Of a DNA stretch of 7,696 bases, positions 1 to 5,896 are shown in pieces. The DNA lies in NCBI GenBank assembly GCA_017620875.1, contig JAGAUH010000107.1:1-7696 (forward strand), in the 5' to 3' direction. A program made the position numbers and the translations under genes. The notes beneath the pieces are model-generated. The model ran no database searches. It was not told where the DNA came from and worked only from the letters and a program-made list of their open reading frames with translations. This DNA comes from Clostridia bacterium. Its GTDB lineage: Bacteria; Bacillota; Clostridia; Christensenellales; Borkfalkiaceae. Each line of letters begins with the position of its first letter. Within the stretch, counting starts at the first letter, position 1.

Positions 1-1
1 T

Positions 2-277
2 AATAATATTTTAGAACTATTAAACAGTGTTGATATACCCTCTGCATTAGACATTTTAAAAGAACTAAATATTGGCGGAGAGTATTTAAACTTTGTTACG
101 CCAGAACTAATAGAAAATATTAAGCAAGGAAAATTAGATATTAAAAGTTTGTTACCCCTTGCTATAAAATTTTTTACAAACAAAAAGGGTGAGAAAACTC
201 ACCCTAAAAACGCTTTAGATATGGATTTTATAAACCCCGAAATTAAAACTGCGTTATTTAATTATTTAAAAAGTTAA
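2..277 (+). CDS. C-terminal part of an unrecognised protein (5' end outside window)
   Basis: An open frame of 91 codons runs from the left edge to a TAA stop with no start inside it that looks genuine, so this is the tail of a longer gene. In such AT-rich DNA a chance open frame of this length is unlikely, and the translation looks protein-like: amphipathic helical segments such as ILELLNSVDIPSALDILKEL and ELIENIKQGKLDIKSLLPL, ending in FNYLKS. No catalytic motif, membrane segment or signal is visible in this part, and I do not recognise the family. A Lys-rich stretch near residues 61-71 (KKGEKTHPKN) is encoded by the hairpin that serves as terminator for the opposing gene. It converges on the S41 protease gene with a 20-base overlap of the two 3' ends. 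Function unknown. Confidence 0.7.
   Translation, partial: NNILELLNSVDIPSALDILKELNIGGEYLNFVTPELIENIKQGKLDIKSLLPLAIKFFTNKKGEKTHPKNALDMDFINPEIKTALFNYLKS
181..205 (-). terminator. Rho-independent terminator of the leftward gene set
   Basis: A perfect 8-bp inverted repeat, AGGGTGAG / CTCACCCT (186-193 and 198-205), has a 4-base loop. Read leftward it is followed by five T (plus-strand A at 182-186). On the plus strand the hairpin is followed by A, not T, so it should work only for leftward transcription. It lies about 52 bases past the S41 protease stop and inside the coding sequence of the convergent gene. Confidence 0.75.
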
Positions 278-689
278 CGGCGTAGTTTAGCCCGTCTATT
301 TCGCCTAAACTATCTTTACTCTCAAATATTTTGCTATTATAAAGGCTTATTGCTTTGCTTATGCCCTTGCCGTGAATTGAGATATTGCTAACTGGCCAAA
401 AAATTTCTGCCACGGTTAGTTTTATAGCCTCGCCCGACAAGTTATTAACTATCGTATCTTGCATAATGCCCTTGCCAAAACTAGCGTATATACTTTTGTT
501 TTGTTGCAAAACAACTTTTACTAAATTGTCACTATCGTAATCTAGCATAGCGCCTATTAAGGCTTCGCTTGCGCTTGCGGTATCTTTGTCCGCAAGAACT
601 ACTATTTGACTAAAATTATATTGCGATTTTTTGCTAGATAAACTATAAAACCTATCCCCTACTTCCCCATTTTTATTTTTGGTATACAT
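258..689 (-). CDS. C-terminal fragment of the S41 protease carrying the catalytic residues
   Basis: This is the longest ATG-initiated piece after the premature stop: 143 residues, starting at Met288 of the full frame. It includes the nucleophile region VLADKDTASASEAL (Ser326 of the full frame by the family spacing to SASE), the general base Lys360 and Gln364 in SFGKGIMQ, and the HGKGI segment near the end. About nine more residues lie between Ser and Lys than in B. subtilis CtpB or E. coli Prc (25 apart). The ATG has no convincing Shine-Dalgarno site and starting there would drop the conserved DLRGNGGG strand upstream, so independent translation of a working protein is unlikely. Most likely just the 3' part of a broken gene. 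Confidence 0.5.
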   Translation of the reverse strand: MYTKNKNGEVGDRFYSLSSKKSQYNFSQIVVLADKDTASASEALIGAMLDYDSDNLVKVVLQQNKSIYASFGKGIMQDTIVNNLSGEAIKLTVAEIFWPVSNISIHGKGISKAISLYNSKIFESKDSLGEIDGLNYAVNFLNN

Positions 690-818
690 AATAATTGGAG
701 TTGTGGTTGCGTTAGAACTTATAAAGTGAGAAACGATACTAGTTAATATAGTTAAATATCCACCACCGTTTCCCCTAAGGTCTAAAATTAATTTGGTTTT
801 TGCATTATTTTTAAAGTG

Positions 819-821
819 TTA
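819..821 (-). other. Premature in-frame TAA in the S41 protease gene
   Basis: Minus-strand codons read TTT GCT ATT GCT ATG TAA CAC TTT AAA AAT. The frame is the same before and after, and homology to S41 proteases resumes at once (HFKNNAKTKLILDLRGNGGG). All other genes in the window also end with TAA, so TAA is a real stop in this organism and recoding is improbable. Confidence 0.9.
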
Positions 822-1550
822 CATAGCAATAGCAAATTGTCCGCAAGAAGTGTTTATATCACTTTCCCAATTAGCAACGTTTCCACTGCCTATACCGTTA
901 AAAGAAGAATATTTTATATAAAGCGTATCGCTAGGCAAAACTTGTCCGTTTACGCTAGTAATACTTTTGCTATTTAGTTGGATATTTTCGCCACTAAAAT
1001 AATATTCCGTTTGACTATCGTAATATTTTACGTAAGTTTCTTTAAACTCTTGCGGTTGCAAACCGTTATAAACAATATCCCCTTCGCCATAGTCTACCGA
1101 TAAAGAAAATACGCCCGTTGCCTTTTCTTTAAATTGTTGATAGGTAGAAACGCTTTGCCCGTTTACCTTTGTAATTGTTCCGCCTTCTTTTATACCCGCA
1201 TTTTCCGCAGGGGAATTGTATAACACTTTTGCTATTTTTAAAGAATTACCTAAAAAAGCAACGCCAAGCGCTTTACGATAGCCTTGCGCGGATTTAGTAA
1301 TTAGTTCGTGCTCTTCTTTAGTGTAATACTCGGAGTACTCGTCCATAATGCCGTTTACTAGTTCGTGCGGTAAATCGCCTTGCTCGAAATAATAATATTT
1401 ATGGTAAGCGTCAAATATAAATTTTGCGGTTTTCATTTCTTCTGTCAAGTAATAATTTCTACCCGTAAAAAAACCGCCTGCAAAAGCGGAAAATAGTAAA
1501 ATTACACTAATAAGTCCGCCTATAAGCCAATATTTAGCCTTTTTACTCAT
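819..1550 (-). CDS. N-terminal fragment of the S41 protease: membrane anchor plus PDZ domain
   Basis: This is what would be translated up to the premature stop: 243 residues. Residues 1-7 are basic (MSKKAKY), followed by one hydrophobic segment (about 8-29), consistent with an uncleaved signal anchor placing the rest outside the cytoplasm. The PDZ core is visible at about 95-140, with SPAENAGIKEGGTITKVNG and a degenerate GG where GD is usual. The product ends in the first strand/helix of the catalytic domain (SCGQFAIAM) and lacks every catalytic residue, so alone it cannot be a protease. It could still bind C-terminal peptides through PDZ; that is speculation. The start is supported by AAAGGGGG six bases upstream of the ATG. 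Confidence 0.8.
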   Translation of the reverse strand: MSKKAKYWLIGGLISVILLFSAFAGGFFTGRNYYLTEEMKTAKFIFDAYHKYYYFEQGDLPHELVNGIMDEYSEYYTKEEHELITKSAQGYRKALGVAFLGNSLKIAKVLYNSPAENAGIKEGGTITKVNGQSVSTYQQFKEKATGVFSLSVDYGEGDIVYNGLQPQEFKETYVKYYDSQTEYYFSGENIQLNSKSITSVNGQVLPSDTLYIKYSSFNGIGSGNVANWESDINTSCGQFAIAM

Positions 1551-2499
1551 TTATATCCCCCTTTGTTTCGTCTAATAAACATATCAACCTAAAGGTAACG
1601 GCGTCGTTAAAATTTCTTAAATCTAACCCCACTAACTTTTCTATTTTGTTTAACCTATAAATTAGCGTGTTGCGGTGTATAAAGAGTTTTAAAGACGCTA
1701 AATTTACGTTTAAATCGTTATTTAAAAACTCTTTTGCCGTGTCCATTAGTTCTTTATTTTTAAGTAATAAATTAAATGGTTTTAAAAAATTATTTCTCTC
1801 TTTAATAGATAAACTTGCAAGCATTTTTTGTGGTAAAACCTCTAAAAAGGAATAAACTATTCGGTTATTTTTTTTAGCAAATTCTAACGCTTGTAAAGAC
1901 TGCTCGTAACTAACGTTTATATCTTCGAAATTATCTACGGGGTTGCCTACACCTATAACGGAAGGTTTACCAAGTTCTTCTTCTATTGCTCGACTTAAAA
2001 TTTTTGCAAACTTGCTAAGCGATAAATAATCTTCTTTATCGCTATTTGTACCCTTTATTAAAACGCAAATATCTTGCGAAATTTCTACCGCCAAGCAAGA
2101 ACTATAAATAGGTAAAAAACTAGCAAGTTCTTTAGAAACGCCTTTAGAATAAACGGATATTGCCACGCAAGAAGTATAGTCTATTTCGTATTTATCTTTT
2201 TCTTTTTTATCGCAAGCAAAACCAAGCACCGCTTTTAATAAAAAATCTTGCTTGTCTTTTATTATTAAACTATCCGCGTAGTTAAAAGACACTTTTAAAG
2301 TCTCTATAAGGGCGTCGGTTTTTTTAGCGTCGCCAAAAAGCGCGACTCTACAATTATCCCCTTTATACAAAAAATTAAACTCTAAAAAATTTCCGTTAAA
2401 GTTTTTACCAAATAAAATAGTTTCGCTTTTATAAGTTACCTTAGAACACACTTCTAAGGTGTCGAGATAAACGGTAAAAAGTTTTTTTAATTCTTTCAT
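1543..2499 (-). CDS. PucR/CdaR-family transcriptional regulator
   Basis: A 318-residue DNA-binding regulator. The C-terminal about 65 residues (248-312) match the PucR-type helix-turn-helix domain: a run of helical Leu/Lys residues, then NLASLKLFIHRNTLIYRLNK and IEKLVGLDLRNFNDAVTFRL. HRNTLIYRL is the family hallmark, giving high confidence in the fold. The middle (about 105-215) resembles the degenerate GGDEF-like module found before this HTH in CdaR proteins, ending in SYEQSLQALEFAKK. The N-terminal about 100 residues do not look like a known sensor domain. Family members respond to metabolites such as sugar diacids or purine breakdown products; the ligand here cannot be told. It starts 45 bases after the exporter gene and overlaps the protease gene, so it may control this set. 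Start supported by AAGGA five bases before ATG (TTAAGGACTCGTATG). Confidence 0.85.
   Translation of the reverse strand: MKELKKLFTVYLDTLEVCSKVTYKSETILFGKNFNGNFLEFNFLYKGDNCRVALFGDAKKTDALIETLKVSFNYADSLIIKDKQDFLLKAVLGFACDKKEKDKYEIDYTSCVAISVYSKGVSKELASFLPIYSSCLAVEISQDICVLIKGTNSDKEDYLSLSKFAKILSRAIEEELGKPSVIGVGNPVDNFEDINVSYEQSLQALEFAKKNNRIVYSFLEVLPQKMLASLSIKERNNFLKPFNLLLKNKELMDTAKEFLNNDLNVNLASLKLFIHRNTLIYRLNKIEKLVGLDLRNFNDAVTFRLICLLDETKGDINE
1557..1564 (-). promoter_or_regulatory. Ribosome binding site of the S41 protease gene
   Basis: AAAGGGGG lies six bases before ATG 1550, inside the last codons of the regulator gene. It supports the ATGAGTAA overlap start over other in-frame choices. Confidence 0.6.
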
Positions 2500-2510
2500 A
2501 CGAGTCCTTA

Positions 2511-2541
2511 AAAATTTTTGCCCAACAATAATGCGGGCAAA
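2511..2541 (-). terminator. Hairpin between exporter and regulator genes (weak terminator or attenuator)
   Basis: TTTGCCC (2517-2523) and GGGCAAA (2535-2541) form a 7-bp stem with an 11-base loop. Read leftward it is followed by AATTTTT and then immediately by the AAGGA site of the regulator. It starts only three bases after the exporter stop. The interrupted T-run suggests partial termination, which would lower regulator and protease expression relative to the exporter. Confidence 0.5.
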
Positions 2542-2544
2542 TAA

Positions 2545-3462
2545 TTAAAATGCTAATTCTAATACAGTAATTATATACCCTAACGCAACTGCAATAAGAT
2601 ACATAGATACTATTATTATTAAGTTTCTTTTTAGTTTTTTAGTATTTTTAAATAAAATTGCAATACCTATGCCCGCGTTGGACACAAGCCCTGCAAACAT
2701 ACTGCCAAAAGTTATACCACCACTAAGGTAAAGTTGAGTTACGCACACGCTAGAAGCGCAATTTGGTATTAAACCAATTAGCGACACTACAAGCGGTTGC
2801 ACGTATTTTGTGCTTTGCATAAACTCGGTTATTTTATCTTCCCCAACAAAATGAACTAAAAATCCGAAAATAATATTTAACGCCAAAACGAAAATAATAG
2901 TAGTTATACTATGTTTTAGTGGCACTAGTAAATATTTTTTAAAAAAGGATATAAATTTGTTTTGCTCTTTTAGTTCGTGCTCATGCTCGTGGTCGTGTTC
3001 TTCGTGCCTGTGATGAGCGCAAACTTCTGCGTGAGAAAAAATTTCGTCTTGATTATCGGTGTTTATTTTAGGCAATATAAAATTTAGTATAAAACCAATA
3101 ATTATTGCAAAAACAAGTTTTAATAATGCAACCATACCCGCGGTAGAAAAACTACCGTTTGTAACAAGCAAAATTAACGCCTCGTCGCTGGTGGCAATAA
3201 AAACTGAAAATAGCGTGCCTAGTTTAATTAGGTTTTTTTCGTACAACTTAGATGCCATTACACTTATTCCGCACTGTGGAATAATGCCGGCAACTGCGCC
3301 GAAAAAAGGCGCGCCTTTATTTTTTAAAAATTTCCCGTTTTTAAAAAAGCCTACCTTTTGCTCAAATAACTCTATTAGTATATATACTAAAAAAATTGCA
3401 GGTAAAACAATTAGCGTTTCTTTTATTGCATGAATTAATACGTGTAAAATTTCTTCTAACAT
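2545..3462 (-). CDS. Putative heavy-metal/manganese exporter permease (ArsP_2-like, 10-TM family)
   Basis: A 305-residue polytopic membrane protein resembling the family annotated as putative manganese transporter or arsenic efflux protein (Pfam 'putative 10TM heavy-metal exporter'). Hydrophobic segments fall at about 11-31, 51-70, 82-100, 108-131, 180-204, 222-242, 250-271 and 279-300. The protein is an internal duplication: residues 59-99 (GIIPQCGISVMASKLYEKN...) align with 230-270 (GLIPNCASSVCVTQLY...), each with an IPxC motif at a membrane segment. Between the halves, residues 144-162 form a His/Glu/Asp-rich hydrophilic loop with eight His and Cys148 (for example HHRHEEHDHEHEH), a likely metal-binding loop. 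Expected role is moving a divalent or oxyanion metal out across the membrane; the metal cannot be decided from sequence. Start supported by AAGGA four bases before ATG. Its site abuts the upstream terminator. Confidence 0.8.
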   Translation of the reverse strand: MLEEILHVLIHAIKETLIVLPAIFLVYILIELFEQKVGFFKNGKFLKNKGAPFFGAVAGIIPQCGISVMASKLYEKNLIKLGTLFSVFIATSDEALILLVTNGSFSTAGMVALLKLVFAIIIGFILNFILPKINTDNQDEIFSHAEVCAHHRHEEHDHEHEHELKEQNKFISFFKKYLLVPLKHSITTIIFVLALNIIFGFLVHFVGEDKITEFMQSTKYVQPLVVSLIGLIPNCASSVCVTQLYLSGGITFGSMFAGLVSNAGIGIAILFKNTKKLKRNLIIIVSMYLIAVALGYIITVLELAF

Positions 3463-3473
3463 GTTTTCCTTAC

Positions 3474-3509
3474 AAAAATTTAAAGTTGCCTAAAAAAGGC
3501 AACTTTAAA
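3474..3509 (-). terminator. Strong Rho-independent terminator of the ABC ATPase gene
   Basis: A perfect 12-bp inverted repeat, TTTAAAGTTGCC / GGCAACTTTAAA (3479-3490 and 3498-3509), has a 7-base loop and, read leftward, is followed by TTTTT. It sits 21 bases past the ATPase stop. Only two bases separate the T-run from the AAGGA site of the exporter, so there is no room for a promoter after it: the exporter must be transcribed through this hairpin or from a promoter before it. Confidence 0.85.
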
Positions 3510-3530
3510 CGTTATTTTTATTATTTTAAA

Positions 3531-4778
3531 TTACTCTTTTTCTACGATCTTTTCTAATTTTGCCTTCATACCTTGAGCAAGTTCGTATTCTGGAACGTAT
3601 TGTTTAGTTCCTTCGCCTTCTAACATAGAAATTTCGGTTTCTTTGTCGAATAGGTGAATATGGTCAACGTCGAACGCTAAATGAACGATTTCGCCCATTT
3701 CCGTTTTACTTCTTCCGTCAACTTTTGCAATCATAGGCTTTTTAACGTCGTCGCCAAGTAATAATTCTTCGTCGCCACTGATATTGAAAGTACAGTAAAG
3801 TAAAGTTTCTGCGCCAAGTCTTTCTAATTGGTCAACTTTTACTTCTACAGTTTGATTCATACGAGCGGAAACGTATTCTGGATCGTCGTGGATATCTTCT
3901 GGTCTAACACCTAAAACAACAGGCTTATCTGTATTTAGATATTCGTCTAGATTGATAATTCTGTCGATAGTAACTTTGCTTAATTCTACTTTGCTATTTT
4001 CGAACTCTACAAATACCTTTCCGCCTTCGCCGGTAAGTTTAGCATCGTGGAAGAAGTTCATGTGAGGAGTTCCGATAAAGCCTGCAACGAATAAGTTAGC
4101 AGGGAAATCGTATAAGTGAGTAGGAGTATCTACTTGTTGAATTAAACCGTCTTTCATAACAACGATTCTGTCACCCATAGTCATTGCTTCTACTTGGTCG
4201 TGTGTAACGTAAATAAAAGTTTTGTTTAATCTGTGGTGTAACTTAGAAATTTCCGTTCTCATGGTAGCACGAAGTTTAGCGTCTAGGTTAGATAGTGGTT
4301 CGTCTAGTAAGAATACTTTTGCATCTCTTACGATTGCTCTACCAAGCGCAACCCTTTGCTTTTGACCACCGGAAAGAGCCTTTGGCTTTCTTTTTAAATA
4401 TGGTTCTAGACCTAAAATTCTTGCGGCTTCTCTAACCTTTTGGTCGATTTCTGCCTTAGGGAATTTTCTTAATTTTAAACCGAATGCGATATTATCGTAA
4501 ACTGACATGTGTGGATATAATGCGTAGTTTTGGAAAACCATTGCAATATCTCTATCTTTAGGTTGAACGTTGTTTACGTATTTTTCGTCGATAAATAATT
4601 CGCCTTCTGAAATGTCTTCTAGGCCGGCAATCATACGTAGAGTTGTACTTTTACCACATCCTGATGGACCAACGAATACTATAAATTCGCCATCTTCGAT
4701 ATCAAGGGTAAAGTCTGTTACGGCAACAACGCCAGATGGATACTTTTTGTAAATGTTTTGCAAATATAAACTTGCCAT
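3531..4778 (-). CDS. ugpC: Sugar ABC importer ATP-binding protein (UgpC/MsmX/MalK type)
   Basis: A 415-residue cytoplasmic ATPase that powers carbohydrate uptake. The nucleotide-binding domain has Walker [10 protein letters not shown] (37-45), Q-loop Gln83 in [11 protein letters not shown], signature LSGGQKQR (135-142), Walker B VFLLDEP (155-161), D-loop SNLDA and switch His193 (VTHDQ). The OB/TOBE regulatory domain spans about 235-378 with VRPEDI (291-296). A 35-residue charged tail after it is longer than usual. No permease or binding protein is adjacent, and the gene has its own promoter and terminator, as for B. subtilis MsmX, which serves several importers. The substrate cannot be assigned; msmX or malK are equally fair names. 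An upstream in-frame ATG at 4853 would add 25 residues but runs through the promoter; ATG 4778 has AGGAG eight bases before it and matches the family N-terminus. The stretches I read use more CTT and ATC codons than neighbours, consistent with high expression. Confidence 0.93.
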   Translation of the reverse strand: MASLYLQNIYKKYPSGVVAVTDFTLDIEDGEFIVFVGPSGCGKSTTLRMIAGLEDISEGELFIDEKYVNNVQPKDRDIAMVFQNYALYPHMSVYDNIAFGLKLRKFPKAEIDQKVREAARILGLEPYLKRKPKALSGGQKQRVALGRAIVRDAKVFLLDEPLSNLDAKLRATMRTEISKLHHRLNKTFIYVTHDQVEAMTMGDRIVVMKDGLIQQVDTPTHLYDFPANLFVAGFIGTPHMNFFHDAKLTGEGGKVFVEFENSKVELSKVTIDRIINLDEYLNTDKPVVLGVRPEDIHDDPEYVSARMNQTVEVKVDQLERLGAETLLYCTFNISGDEELLLGDDVKKPMIAKVDGRSKTEMGEIVHLAFDVDHIHLFDKETEISMLEGEGTKQYVPEYELAQGMKAKLEKIVEKE

Positions 4779-4786
4779 ATTTATTT

Positions 4787-4791
4787 CTCCT
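4787..4791 (-). promoter_or_regulatory. Ribosome binding site that fixes the ABC ATPase start
   Basis: AGGAG lies eight bases before ATG 4778. No comparable site precedes the in-frame ATG at 4853. Confidence 0.85.
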
Positions 4792-4811
4792 ATAAATTTT
4801 ATTCTTATTAT

Positions 4812-4840
4812 ATTATAAACCATTTTAAAAATAATATCAA
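4812..4840 (-). promoter_or_regulatory. SigA-type promoter of the ABC ATPase gene
   Basis: Read leftward: TTGATA (4835-4840), 17-base spacer, TATAAT (4812-4817). The expected start of transcription is near 4805, giving a leader of about 27 bases that contains AGGAG. No operator such as a cre box is obvious to me here. Confidence 0.85.
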
Positions 4841-4936
4841 TAGCAAAACGCATAATTTTTACAACTTTTTTTGTGCAATATAACCAAATTTATTATTGCT
4901 ATATAATTTTTGTTAAAAATTTATATTTACAAAACC

Positions 4937-4965
4937 TTGTTTTAAGTTTAACTATTTGATATAAT
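4937..4965 (+). promoter_or_regulatory. SigA-type promoter with extended -10 for the carbamoyltransferase-like operon
   Basis: TTGTTT (4937-4942), 17-base spacer, then TGA directly before TATAAT (4960-4965), an extended -10. Transcription should start near 4972, leaving a leader of only about 12-14 bases with the ribosome binding site at its very 5' end. Confidence 0.8.
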
Positions 4966-4972
4966 GTATATT

Positions 4973-4977
4973 AGAGG
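4973..4977 (+). promoter_or_regulatory. Ribosome binding site that fixes the carbamoyltransferase-like start
   Basis: AGAGG lies seven bases before ATG 4985. The earlier in-frame ATG at 4964 overlaps the -10 box and would not be on the transcript. Confidence 0.75.
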
Positions 4978-4984
4978 TATAACT

Positions 4985-5896
4985 ATGGATATTAATCAAT
5001 ATAAACCAAGGCATAAAATTACCAAGCAAAGATTATTTAGGTTAGACAATACTCCTGTAGAAGACATTGCCGAAATTTTACATATGGCAAAAGAACTAAA
5101 AATAAAAAGGCAATTTGGCGAAGTAACGACTCCGCTTAAAAACCAAAATATTGCCTTAATTACAAAACACTCTTTTGCTAAAACGAGAATTGTTTTCGAA
5201 CTTGCTAATAAAGAGTTACACTCTAACCCACTTATTATAGACGTTAGCGGAACGGACATAGAAAATATTTTAAAAGATAAGGATACGGTAAATAGTATTG
5301 CTAGTTACGGAATATCCGCCTTTGTAATAGACACTTCTATCCCGCAAGACGCAATGGTTTTAAAAGACTACGTTAGCGTGCCGGTTATTAACGCTAGTAG
5401 TATAGATAGCCCTTGCTCTGCCCTAGCAACTATTTTAACTATTTGGGAAACTAAAAAGACTTTTAAAGATTTAAAGGTTTGTTTAATAGGAGATTTTAAC
5501 ACTTACGATAAGTGTTTAGTTTACGGACTAATAAAACTTGGGGCGGACATAACCATTGTTGCCCCAAGAGAATTTGCCCCTAGCGAACAACTAATTTCTT
5601 ATTGCGAACAATACGGCGATATAGTACACACCGACGATATAGATTTTGGTATTAAAAACGCAGACGTAGTTTATACTACCCCGCACAATTTTAACTCTGA
5701 CTATTTAGTAGACCAATTTGCATTTTCTTCTGCAAAAGAAAGCGCTATGTTTTTACACCCAATGCCAATTACTCGTGGTGTAGAAGTTCAAACCGAAATT
5801 GTAGACGGACCAAATAGTTATATTTATAAACAAGCAGAAAATCTTTTACACATAGAAAAATCTATTTTTAGTTTACTTTTAGGAAAAAATAAATAA
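4985..5896 (+). CDS. Divergent ornithine/aspartate carbamoyltransferase-like protein, probably not a standard carbamoyltransferase
   Basis: 303 residues, normal length for the OTCase/ATCase family and alignable end to end: N-terminal carbamoyl-phosphate domain (LKNQNIALIT, 51-60), SVPVINASS (131-139), second domain FKDLKVCLIGDFNTY (160-174), DVVYTT (227-232), HPMP (258-261) followed by RGVEV, and AENLLHIEKSIFSLLLG (284-300). Key ligands are changed. STRTR is FAKTR (64-68). The SQLGRGES loop is absent. The Arg of the IxxR position is Asp116. HPCQ is SPCS (142-145). The ornithine-binding SMG segment is missing, and HCLP is the ATCase-like HPMP. Only Thr67, Arg68, His258 and Arg264 persist. Loss of so many carbamoyl-phosphate contacts argues against the usual reaction; a new substrate, a binding or a regulatory role are all possible. 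It is first in an operon with a nucleotidase, sharing TAATG. Confidence 0.8.
   Translation: MDINQYKPRHKITKQRLFRLDNTPVEDIAEILHMAKELKIKRQFGEVTTPLKNQNIALITKHSFAKTRIVFELANKELHSNPLIIDVSGTDIENILKDKDTVNSIASYGISAFVIDTSIPQDAMVLKDYVSVPVINASSIDSPCSALATILTIWETKKTFKDLKVCLIGDFNTYDKCLVYGLIKLGADITIVAPREFAPSEQLISYCEQYGDIVHTDDIDFGIKNADVVYTTPHNFNSDYLVDQFAFSSAKESAMFLHPMPITRGVEVQTEIVDGPNSYIYKQAENLLHIEKSIFSLLLGKNK

Larger units (their letters stand above)
258..1550 (-). pseudogene. S41 family C-terminal processing peptidase (CtpA/CtpB-like), interrupted by an in-frame stop
   Basis: Read as one frame through a TAA at codon 244, this gives a 430-residue membrane-anchored serine protease of normal length for the family. 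Order: N-terminal membrane anchor (about 8-29), a short helical segment with DEYSEYYTKEE typical of Ctp proteases, a PDZ domain (about 92-152), then the S41 catalytic domain. Two frames either side of the stop are in the same phase, so the defect is a single nonsense codon and not a frameshift. The 186 codons after it keep the family motifs LILDLRGNGGG, the TASASE nucleophile region (Ser326) and FGKGIMQ (Lys360, Gln364). Family members cleave extracytoplasmic or signalling substrates using a Ser-Lys dyad. It is last in the leftward set and overlaps the regulator by 8 bases (ATGAGTAA), implying translational coupling. Possible explanations: recent mutation, sequencing error, population variant or low-level readthrough. 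A CAA to TAA change is one simple route. Confidence 0.85.

Noticed and set aside
819..821. TAA recoded as a sense codon
   Set aside because: All other genes in the window end with TAA at sensible places, so general reassignment is excluded; local readthrough remains possible but unproven.
3059..3433. Rightward open frame of 124 codons opposite the exporter
   Set aside because: It is antisense to a well-supported membrane protein gene, has no ribosome binding site and no recognisable family.
4779..4853. Longer ABC ATPase starting at ATG 4853
   Set aside because: The 25 added residues lie over the -10 box and leader, lack a ribosome binding site, and are absent from the family, whereas ATG 4778 has AGGAG.
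4870..4910. Second rightward promoter ending in TATAAT at 4902-4907
   Set aside because: No acceptable -35 box at 16-18 bases, in a very AT-rich stretch where such hexamers occur by chance.
4964..4984. Earlier start of the carbamoyltransferase-like gene at ATG 4964
   Set aside because: It overlaps the TATAAT box, so it would precede the transcript start; AGAGG fits ATG 4985.
4996..5259. Leftward open frame of 87 codons inside the carbamoyltransferase-like gene
   Set aside because: Shadow of a clear coding sequence; no start signals. The same holds for leftward frames at 5824-6018 and 6168-6431 and rightward ones at 1667-1855 and 4570-4752.
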